Part shown: piece after piece, positions 1-5,195 of the stretch
How positions within the stretch are numbered: the stretch's first letter is position 1
Layout: each line of letters begins with the position of its first letter
Origin: an uncultured Prevotella sp.
GTDB taxonomy: Bacteria; Bacteroidota; Bacteroidia; Bacteroidales; Bacteroidaceae
Assembly (NCBI RefSeq): GCF_900549175.1
Contig: NZ_URNN01000179.1
Span: forward strand, 1 to 5,315
Length of the DNA stretch: 5,315 nucleotides
Reading direction: 5' to 3'
Translations under genes and position numbers: made by a program
Notes under the pieces: generated by a model
Told to the model about the DNA's origin: nothing
The model's input: only the letters and a program-made list of their open reading frames with translations
Database searches by the model: none

Positions 1-1
1 C

Positions 2-1606
2 GCCATCGCAGTCATCGCCGCCGCCGTAGCGGGCACATGCCTCTACCGCCATGCCGCACCGCATGACAACGGCACGGCGGCACCGACTGACACCGTCTGC
101 GCCTGCAACACGCTCACCGCCGACGGCCGCCCCGTGATACACTTCGGCGGCATCGGCGCCGATTCGTGCTTCACCCAGCTCTCGCCCTCACCCAGCATTA
201 TCTCCTGCGCCGACACCCTTCAGCTCTCCGCAGAGACACTACGGCGCATCGTCACACGCACCAGAGCGCGGATAAGACGGCAGACGGCAAGGCTCGACTC
301 CGTCAACGACGAGATGCGCTACTACCTCGAAGTGCACAACGTGCAGGACGAAGGCTTCGGCATGATATCCGCACATGCCGAAAGCGTGGAGAGAGAATAC
401 CGTGAGCTGCTCGCCGCCGACTCCCTTCTGGGCAGCATCGCCCCCAACGCCCGCCTCGGCGTCAGCCGCACCGTCATACCCGGCAAAGCCGCACCGCGCG
501 AAAACACATCCGGCGAAGCAGCTTCCCATGCCTCCGCATCCCGACATGACAATTCCTTTTTCGTAGCCGTCGGGGGCGGTGTGTGGCAGGGCGGCAGATG
601 GATGAAGACGGCCAAAAACGGACGCGGACTCTACATCGGGCGCGACGGACGCGCAATATGCGGCACGTGGCACGCCGACACACTCGCCACCGGACGGCTC
701 ACCGACAGCCTCGGCACCTACCGCGGGCAGTTCGACAGCACCCTCTCGCCCTCCGGCCACGGCAGCCATACAGCCCCCGACGGCACGTTCTACGAAGGGC
801 GGTGGCAGGGCGGACGCCGCCACGGCTTCGGCTTCGAGGTTGGCACAAGCCGCCTGAGAGCCGGAGAATGGGAAGACGGCAGATACCGCGGAGAACGCAT
901 GATCTACACCTCCGAACGCATCTACGGCATAGACATATCGCGCTACCAGCACGGCAAGGGACGCAAATACTACCCCATACACTGGAACCGGCTGCGCATC
1001 ACCCACCTGGGCAAGGCCGACCGCAGGCGCACCGCCTCCGCCGAAGGCTACCCCGTGTCGTTCGTCTACATCAAGTCAACCGAGGGTGTCTCCATACGCA
1101 ACCCCCACTACCGCAACGACTACCTGCAGGCACGCCGCCACGGACTGCGCTGCGGCGCCTACCACTTCTTCTCCACCAAGACCGGTGCCGCCGCACAGGC
1201 CCGCTACTTCATACGCCACTCGCTCTTCCGCAAGGGCGACTTCCCGCCCGTGCTCGACGTGGAGCCCACACACGCCCAGATAATGAAAATGGGCGGACGT
1301 GACGCACTTCTCGACGCCATACGCACCTGGATGCGCATCGTCGGCAGTCACACCGGTGTGCGCCCCATACTGTACGTCAGCCAGACCTTCGTCAACCGTT
1401 ATCTGTCCGACGCCTCCGACATCAAGCGCGACTACAACATCTGGATAGCCCGCTACGGCGAATACCGGCCCGACGTGAAGCTGATATACTGGCAACTGTG
1501 TCCCGACGGCCGGATAAACGGAATACACGGCGATGTGGACATCAACGTGTTCAACGGCTACCGCGACCGTTACGACACCTTCCTCGAGACGGAGCTGATA
1601 AAGTGA
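2..1606 (+). CDS. Membrane-anchored MORN-repeat / GH25 family lysozyme, 5' end outside window
   Basis: Predicted N-acetylmuramidase (glycoside hydrolase family 25) acting on peptidoglycan. The frame is open from base 2, so 534 residues are visible and the start lies to the left; the GTG at 134 is only an internal valine. The first visible codons (2-43) encode a hydrophobic stretch, AIAVIAAAVAG, read as a signal anchor or signal peptide. A helical, charge-rich part follows (about 220-430), then a Ser/Ala/Pro linker. Degenerate MORN-like units (YxGxW/F, GxGxF patterns such as TYRGQF, FYEGRWQGGRRHGFGF) span about 620-905. The GH25 domain spans 923-1590: YGIDISRYQ (923-949), YIKSTEG, GAYHFF, PPVLDVEP with the acidic DxE pair at 1256-1264, ILYVS, WIARYG, and the closing WQ...GDVDIN (1490-1546). 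The family's catalytic acids appear intact: Asp 932-934, Asp 1256-1258, Glu 1262-1264 and Asp 1538-1540. It converges on leuB and is unrelated to that operon. The GH25 call is secure; anchoring and the role of MORN are inferred. Confidence 0.93.
   Translation, partial: AIAVIAAAVAGTCLYRHAAPHDNGTAAPTDTVCACNTLTADGRPVIHFGGIGADSCFTQLSPSPSIISCADTLQLSAETLRRIVTRTRARIRRQTARLDSVNDEMRYYLEVHNVQDEGFGMISAHAESVEREYRELLAADSLLGSIAPNARLGVSRTVIPGKAAPRENTSGEAASHASASRHDNSFFVAVGGGVWQGGRWMKTAKNGRGLYIGRDGRAICGTWHADTLATGRLTDSLGTYRGQFDSTLSPSGHGSHTAPDGTFYEGRWQGGRRHGFGFEVGTSRLRAGEWEDGRYRGERMIYTSERIYGIDISRYQHGKGRKYYPIHWNRLRITHLGKADRRRTASAEGYPVSFVYIKSTEGVSIRNPHYRNDYLQARRHGLRCGAYHFFSTKTGAAAQARYFIRHSLFRKGDFPPVLDVEPTHAQIMKMGGRDALLDAIRTWMRIVGSHTGVRPILYVSQTFVNRYLSDASDIKRDYNIWIARYGEYRPDVKLIYWQLCPDGRINGIHGDVDINVFNGYRDRYDTFLETELIK
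620..905 (+). other. MORN-like repeat block inside the GH25 protein
   Basis: The translation contains at least four short glycine/aromatic units resembling MORN repeats: GLYIGRDGRAICGTW, GTYRGQFDSTLSPSGHG, GTFYEGRWQGGRRHGFGF and LRAGEWEDGRYRGE. They lie directly before the catalytic domain. MORN repeats form beta-hairpin stacks; in this position they may act as a spacer or a cell-wall or protein-contact module. The units are degenerate, and the exact count is a judgement by eye. Confidence 0.7.
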
Positions 1607-1710
1607 GTTAAAGGGAGTTTTTTGGGGGAGTTAAGGAGTTAAAGGGAGTTAAGGAGTTAAAGGGAGTTAAGGAGTTAAGAAGTTAAGGAGTTAAGGAGTT
1701 AAGGAGTTAA
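1605..1710 (+). repeat. GGAGTTAA octamer array after the lysozyme gene (copy A, left side)
   Basis: Ten octamer units run from 1627 to 1710 (starts 1627, 1635, 1645, 1653, 1663, 1671, 1679, 1687, 1695, 1703). Nine are exactly GGAGTTAA and the one at 1679 is GAAGTTAA. Two AG dinucleotide insertions (1643-1644 and 1661-1662) break the 8-nt period. A degenerate unit, GAGTTAA at 1605-1611, overlaps the lysozyme TGA stop (1604-1606), followed by AGGGAGTT and a short T6/G5 stretch. Because TTAA is self-complementary and the period is 8, the array places TAA stops in all six frames. Confidence 0.95.
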
Positions 1711-1779
1711 GCCAAATGCTTTCAAGACGTGAAACATTGGATGTCCATCTATCCTTTATGCCGCTATTGGCTTAACTCC
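1703..1779. repeat. Inverted repeat of copy A, 13-bp perfect arms, 51-nt loop
   Basis: The left arm GGAGTTAAGCCAA (1703-1715) and right arm TTGGCTTAACTCC (1767-1779) are perfectly complementary. The pairing potential is extended by octamer arrays on both sides. It lies between two convergent genes, so it could end transcription from both directions, but no long T tract follows either arm and this role is only inferred. Within the loop, 1712-1740 can form its own hairpin (CCAA.TG.TTTCA / TGAAACATTGG, two bulges, loop AGACG) that competes with the long-range pairing. Confidence 0.9.
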
Positions 1780-1807
1780 ATTTAACTCCCTTTTACTCCT
1801 TAACTCC
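1772..1807 (-). repeat. Complementary octamer array at the leuB 3' end (copy A, right side)
   Basis: TTAACTCC units occur at 1772-1779, 1782-1789 and 1800-1807, with a variant TTTACTCC at 1792-1799. On the minus strand the last unit begins with the final G of the leuB TAG stop (1807-1809). The repeat therefore starts within the stop codon, as it also does on the lysozyme side of this gap. Confidence 0.9.
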
Positions 1808-2871
1808 TAAAAAGATCCTTTAATGTAATCGACAATCCATGCGCCCACTTCCTTCGTACCGTAAGTGGCCCCACCCTCTACCTGTATCTCGGGGGTACGC
1901 ACGTTGGCGTCAAGCGAAGCATCTACAGCACGGCGTATAAGCGCACCTTCTTCTTTCAGATCGAAATGTTCAAACAGCATGGCTACAGAAAGTATCTGGG
2001 CCAGCGGGTTAGCAATGTTCTGCCCCTTGGCCTGCGGCCACGAACCGTGCACGGGCTCGAATACAGGCGTGCTCTCGCCGGTGGATGCCGACGGCAGCAG
2101 CCCCATGGAACCAGAGATGCAGCTGCCCTCATCGGTAAGGATATCACCGAAGGTGTTTTCCGTCACCATCACGTCGAAGAACTTCGGCTCGGCTATCATA
2201 CGCATCGAGGCATTGTCAACAAACATATAGTCGACATCCACATCGGGATATTGCGGCTCCATCTCCTTGGCTATCTGCCGCCACAGACGGCTCGAAGCCA
2301 GCACGTTGGCCTTGTCTACAACCGTGAGATGACGATTGCGGCGGCGGGCATATTCAAAGCCCACTTTCAGTATGCGCTCCACCTCGGGGCGGGTGTAATA
2401 GTTGGTGTCATAGGCCTTGTCGTTGTCCTGATACTTCTCACCGAAATACATTCCGCCGGTGAGCTCGCGGATGCAGATGAAGTCGGCACCGTCGACAAGT
2501 TCTGCCTTCAGCGGCGACTTGTGGACAAGACACTTGAACGTCTGCACCGGACGTATGTTGGCAAACAGCCCGAGCTTCTTGCGCATGGCCAGAAGTCCCT
2601 GTTCGGGTCGCACCTTGGCCGTAGGGTCGTTGTCGAACTTCGGGTCGCCCACGGCGGCGAACAGCACGGCATCAGCCTCACGACATGTGTCGTAGGTTTC
2701 TTCGGGGAACGGGTCGCCCACCTCGTCGATGGCGTGCGCCCCACAAAGGGCTGTCTTGTAAGTCACTTCGTGTCCGAACTTCTCTGCTATGGCGTCCATC
2801 ACGGCGACGCCCTGCTCCATTATTTCCGGCCCGATACCGTCACCGGGCAATACTGCGATTTTTAGTTTCAT
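1807..2871 (-). CDS. leuB: 3-isopropylmalate dehydrogenase
   Basis: Oxidises and decarboxylates (2R,3S)-3-isopropylmalate to 4-methyl-2-oxopentanoate with NAD+ in leucine synthesis. It probably also acts on 3-methylmalate in the citramalate route to isoleucine. Cytoplasmic homodimer expected. At 354 residues it is full family length. Visible motifs are GDGIGPE (10-16), the substrate loop with R97, R107 and R135, the catalytic pair Y142 (GGMYFGE) and K187 (DKANV), and metal ligands D219, D243 and D247. The cofactor segment is EPVHGSWPQ (272-280). The usual HGSAPDIAG carries an Asp that binds the NAD adenosine ribose; here that position is Gln280. I believe this occurs in other Bacteroidetes LeuB proteins, but that is from memory. 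The ATG at 2871 follows an A-rich leader and opens the first conserved strand (KLKIAVLPGDG). It is the last gene of the operon, 181 nt after cimA. Confidence 0.97.
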   Translation of the reverse strand: MKLKIAVLPGDGIGPEIMEQGVAVMDAIAEKFGHEVTYKTALCGAHAIDEVGDPFPEETYDTCREADAVLFAAVGDPKFDNDPTAKVRPEQGLLAMRKKLGLFANIRPVQTFKCLVHKSPLKAELVDGADFICIRELTGGMYFGEKYQDNDKAYDTNYYTRPEVERILKVGFEYARRRNRHLTVVDKANVLASSRLWRQIAKEMEPQYPDVDVDYMFVDNASMRMIAEPKFFDVMVTENTFGDILTDEGSCISGSMGLLPSASTGESTPVFEPVHGSWPQAKGQNIANPLAQILSVAMLFEHFDLKEEGALIRRAVDASLDANVRTPEIQVEGGATYGTKEVGAWIVDYIKGSF

Positions 2872-2890
2872 TGTTTTTTTATTTTTTTAA
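2872..2890 (-). promoter_or_regulatory. A-rich translation leader of leuB
   Basis: On the minus strand, the 19 nt before the leuB ATG consist only of A and T except for one C (TTAAAAAAATAAAAAAACA). No Shine-Dalgarno match is present. A-rich unstructured leaders are typical of Bacteroidetes initiation, where the anti-Shine-Dalgarno is little used. This supports the ATG at 2871 as the start. Confidence 0.6.
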
Positions 2891-2899
2891 GGGGGGGGG
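2891..2899. repeat. G9 homopolymer between repeat array and leuB leader
   Basis: Nine consecutive G on the plus strand sit exactly where the A-rich leuB leader meets the first GGAGTTAA unit (2898-2905). On the leuB transcript this is a C9 tract about 20 nt before the start codon. Such tracts are prone to length change; an assembly or sequencing length error is also possible. Confidence 0.9.
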
Positions 2900-3033
2900 A
2901 GTTAAGGAGTTAAAAGGAGTTAAGGAGTTAAGCCAATACTCCATGCTCCTTATTTACCTTGGGGAATAAAGCATTTGGCTTAACTCCCAACGGAGCGAAG
3001 CGGAGTGATAACTCCATTTTACTCCTTAACTCC
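2898..3033. repeat. Intergenic repeat copy B between cimA and leuB
   Basis: Four GGAGTTAA units (2898, 2906, 2916, 2924) lead into the inverted repeat GGAGTTAAGCCAA (2924-2936) / TTGGCTTAACTCC (2975-2987), which encloses a 38-nt loop. A segment with small hairpins follows (2984-3015), then TTTACTCC and TTAACTCC units (3018-3033). Bases 2924-3017 match 5222-5315 at 91 of 94 positions with no gaps. It fills almost all of the cimA-leuB gap and is probably transcribed within the operon. I saw no TTTG / TAnnTTTG Bacteroidetes-type promoter for leuB in it. Function is unknown. Confidence 0.95.
2984..3015. repeat. Cluster of three mini-hairpins in copy B
   Basis: Three adjacent short palindromes are visible. 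CTCC-CAAC-GGAG is at 2984-2995. GCGAAGC is at 2995-3001, the heptamer known as an unusually stable DNA mini-hairpin. GGAGT-GATA-ACTCC is at 3002-3015. The same cluster is present without change in copy C at 5282-5313. The first and third reuse the CTCC/GGAG part of the octamer. Confidence 0.75.
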
Positions 3034-3052
3034 CTTTTACTACCTATCTTCA

Positions 3053-4606
3053 TTATATCATATTCAACATTTTTATCGTAGCCTTGATGGCCGCCTCTGT
3101 CTGGTCGGCATCGAGACCGCGTGTGCGCAGCAGCTTGTCGCCGTTGCGCCATGTTATCACCGTCTGCACGAGAGCATCGGTACGGCCGCCGGGCGGGATG
3201 GTCACCGCGTAGTTGGCCAATGTGGGGAATGTGCGGTCGAGCTTCTCCTTATATATCTTACGCAACGCCTTCACAAAGGCATCATACTGACCGTCGCCCG
3301 TTGCGTCGGCAGAGTATTCCCTGCCGTCAATCTCAACACGCACACTGGCTATCGGCTTCAGTCCGTAGGCCAGCGACACCATGTAACTCACCAACCTGAC
3401 ACGCTCTTCGGGCGACGTATGCTTCAGCACGTCACTCACTATGAACGGCAGATCCTCCTGCGTAACAATCTCCTTGCGGTCGCCGAGTTCGGTTATTCGG
3501 CGCGTAACCTTCTGCGTCTGTTCGGGAGTGAGTTCGAGGCCCAACTCCTGAAGATTGCGCGATATGTTGGCCCGTCCGCTCGTCTTGCCGAGAGCATACT
3601 CACGTTTGCGTCCGAAACGCTCCGGCACGAGGTCGTTGCAGTAAAGGTTCTTCTTGTTGTCACCGTCGGCATGCACTCCGGCCACCTGCGTGAATACGTT
3701 TTCGCCCACCACCGGTTGGTTGGGTGCAATGGCTATGCCCGAATATCCCTCCACCAAGCGGCTCAGGTCGTTGAGCTTGTCTTCGTTGATGCTCGTCTTG
3801 GCATGAAACTGGTCTTTCAGAATCACCTGTACACTCGACAACGGCGCATTGCCGCAACGCTCGCCCAAGCCGTTCACCGTCACATGCAGGCCCTTGGCTC
3901 CGCAGAGCACGGCCCCGAGCGAATTGCTCACCGCCAGATCATAATCGTTGTGGGCATGGAAGTCGAAGTGAAGATCGGGATAGCGCTTTATCATCTTGCG
4001 GAAGAACTCGATGGCCTGCAGCGGGTTCATGATGCCCAACGTGTCGGGCAGCATAAACCGCTTTATGTCAGTGTCGCGCAACGCATCCATCATCCGGTAA
4101 ACATACTCGGGCGAATCTTTCATGCCGTTGCTCCAGTCTTCAAGATATATGTTGACGCTCATACCCTTGGCGGCGGCATAGTCGAGTGACCGGCGTATCT
4201 CCTCGATGTGCTCCTCGGGCGTCTTGTGCAACTGGTGGGTGCAGTGCTTCAACGACCCCTTGGCCAGCAGATTGATTACCCTGCCACCGCAGTCGTCAAT
4301 CCAGTCCACCGACAGATGCCCGTCGACAAAGCCGAGCACCTCCACCCTGTCGAGCATGTCTATCTGTCGGGCGTAACGGCAAATCATCTTCACGGCATCC
4401 TTCTCGCCCTCCGATACCCGTGCCGACGCCACCTCGATGCGGTCGACATTGACGTCGCGAAGCAACATGCGTGCTATCTGCAACTTCTCGTGGGGCAGAA
4501 ACGACACGCCGCTGGTCTGCTCGCCGTCACGCAGCGTGCAGTCCATTATCTCTATGAACGGTTGTATCCTGTGGTATGTGTTGTCTACTTGTTGCACTTT
4601 TCCCAT
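3053..4606 (-). CDS. cimA: (R)-citramalate synthase (LeuA/CimA family)
   Basis: Predicted to condense pyruvate with acetyl-CoA to (R)-citramalate, the first step of the threonine-independent isoleucine pathway. It has 517 residues: a TIM barrel with LRDGEQ (R26, D27) and HAHND (H217, H219) as substrate and metal sites, GLGERCGNAPL, a VHADGD loop (H312, D314), and a C-terminal regulatory domain from about 395 ending in IPPGGRTDALV and DQTEAAIKATIKML. Compared from memory with Leptospira interrogans citramalate synthase, it aligns without gaps at a +10 offset. The residues that make that enzyme pyruvate-specific (L81, L104, Y144) are conserved as L91, L114 and Y154. RVSEGE, YLEDWSNG and LPDTLG also match. 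A true LeuA pocket would accept 2-oxoisovalerate. The ATG at 4606 lies inside leuD; the next in-frame Met (21) is inside the first barrel strand, so 4606 is preferred. Such genes are often labelled 2-isopropylmalate synthase. Feedback by isoleucine is inferred. Confidence 0.9.
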   Translation of the reverse strand: MGKVQQVDNTYHRIQPFIEIMDCTLRDGEQTSGVSFLPHEKLQIARMLLRDVNVDRIEVASARVSEGEKDAVKMICRYARQIDMLDRVEVLGFVDGHLSVDWIDDCGGRVINLLAKGSLKHCTHQLHKTPEEHIEEIRRSLDYAAAKGMSVNIYLEDWSNGMKDSPEYVYRMMDALRDTDIKRFMLPDTLGIMNPLQAIEFFRKMIKRYPDLHFDFHAHNDYDLAVSNSLGAVLCGAKGLHVTVNGLGERCGNAPLSSVQVILKDQFHAKTSINEDKLNDLSRLVEGYSGIAIAPNQPVVGENVFTQVAGVHADGDNKKNLYCNDLVPERFGRKREYALGKTSGRANISRNLQELGLELTPEQTQKVTRRITELGDRKEIVTQEDLPFIVSDVLKHTSPEERVRLVSYMVSLAYGLKPIASVRVEIDGREYSADATGDGQYDAFVKALRKIYKEKLDRTFPTLANYAVTIPPGGRTDALVQTVITWRNGDKLLRTRGLDADQTEAAIKATIKMLNMI

Positions 4607-5175
4607 TGTTCGATTTTATCCTTGTTCTGTATCAGATAGTCGATATCATCGAGGCCGTTCATCAGACAATGTTTCTTGTATCCGTTTATCTCAAACCGCT
4701 CACTCCTTCCGGTTGCCTTGTTTGTGACCGTCTGGTGCGGCAGGTCCACCTCTACTTCCGTCTTCGGGTCGGCGGCGATGCTTGCAAACAGTTCTGCAAG
4801 AAAATCCTCGCTCACCACCACCGGCAATACAAAATTGTTGAGCTCGTTGTTCTTGTGTATATCAGCGAAGAAGCTGCTTATGACCACACGGAATCCGTAA
4901 CCGGCAATGGCCCATGCCGCATGCTCGCGGCTTGACCCTGACCCGAAATTCTTTCCGGCCACGAGTATGCAGCCACCGTATGTGGGGTCGTTGAGCACAA
5001 AGTCTTTCTTCGGAGTGCCGTCTTCATTATACCGCCAGTCGCGGAAGAGGTTTTCGCCAAATCCTTTCTTGTCGGTAGCCTTGAGAAAGCGGGCGGGTAT
5101 TATCTGGTCGGTGTCCACATTCTCCAAAGGCAACGGGACACATGTACTTGTTATTATGTTGAATTTCTGTTTCAT
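4585..5175 (-). CDS. leuD: 3-isopropylmalate dehydratase small subunit
   Basis: Small (swivelling) subunit of isopropylmalate isomerase. With LeuC it interconverts 2- and 3-isopropylmalate and, in the citramalate route, citramalate and 3-methylmalate. At 196 residues it is the normal size for the family. Visible motifs are NVDTDQIIPARFL (19-31), GGCILVAGKNFGSGSSREHA (67-86), which contains the substrate-contacting GSGSSREH, and AGYGFRVVISSFFADI. The iron-sulfur cluster is in LeuC, which is not in this window and is expected just beyond the right edge. The last 22 nt overlap the start of cimA, so the two are almost certainly co-transcribed and may be translationally coupled. The ATG at 5175 is preceded by an A-rich leader, as at leuB. 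Confidence 0.97.
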   Translation of the reverse strand: MKQKFNIITSTCVPLPLENVDTDQIIPARFLKATDKKGFGENLFRDWRYNEDGTPKKDFVLNDPTYGGCILVAGKNFGSGSSREHAAWAIAGYGFRVVISSFFADIHKNNELNNFVLPVVVSEDFLAELFASIAADPKTEVEVDLPHQTVTNKATGRSERFEINGYKKHCLMNGLDDIDYLIQNKDKIEQWEKCNK

Positions 5176-5195
5176 ATCGGTTTTTGTTTTTTTTA
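5176..5195 (-). promoter_or_regulatory. A-rich translation leader of leuD
   Basis: The 20 nt before the leuD ATG on the minus strand read TAAAAAAAACAAAAACCGAT, with no Shine-Dalgarno match. The layout is the same as at leuB: start codon, A-rich stretch, then an octamer array starting at 5196. This supports the chosen start. Confidence 0.6.

Noticed and set aside
134..136. GTG as the start codon of the lysozyme gene
   Set aside because: The same frame is open to base 2 and encodes a hydrophobic anchor there, so the GTG is internal and the real start is left of the window.
239..1006. Open frame of 255 codons on the minus strand, and 583-1302 on the plus strand in another frame
   Set aside because: Both lie inside the lysozyme gene. 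Their low-complexity Ala/Val/Gly-rich or Arg/His-rich translations are typical of shadow frames in GC-rich DNA.
1611..1623. Intrinsic terminator of the lysozyme gene at the T6 run
   Set aside because: No GC-rich stem lies directly before the T run, so it is not a standard terminator.
1627..1710. AAGGAG in the octamers as Shine-Dalgarno sites
   Set aside because: They are on the plus strand with no start codons or genes following them, and the operon mRNA carries the complement.
1605..1807. CRISPR array
   Set aside because: Units are 8 nt and directly abutting, without unique spacers, and no cas gene is present.
1966..2865. Open frame of 299 codons on the plus strand across leuB
   Set aside because: Antisense to the complete, motif-rich leuB; no family signal in the translation.
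2954..2974. Seven-codon minus-strand mini-ORF in the repeat core (MLYSPR-stop in copy B, MLYSTR-stop at 5252-5272 in copy C), a possible leader peptide
   Set aside because: It contains no leucine or isoleucine run as expected for attenuation, is very short, and is explained by the hairpin arms. Two copies cannot separate chance from selection.
3005..4189. Long open frame (394 codons) on the plus strand across cimA
   Set aside because: It is fully antisense to a gene with clear family motifs over its whole length, and its translation shows no recognisable domain. It is a product of high-GC codon use.
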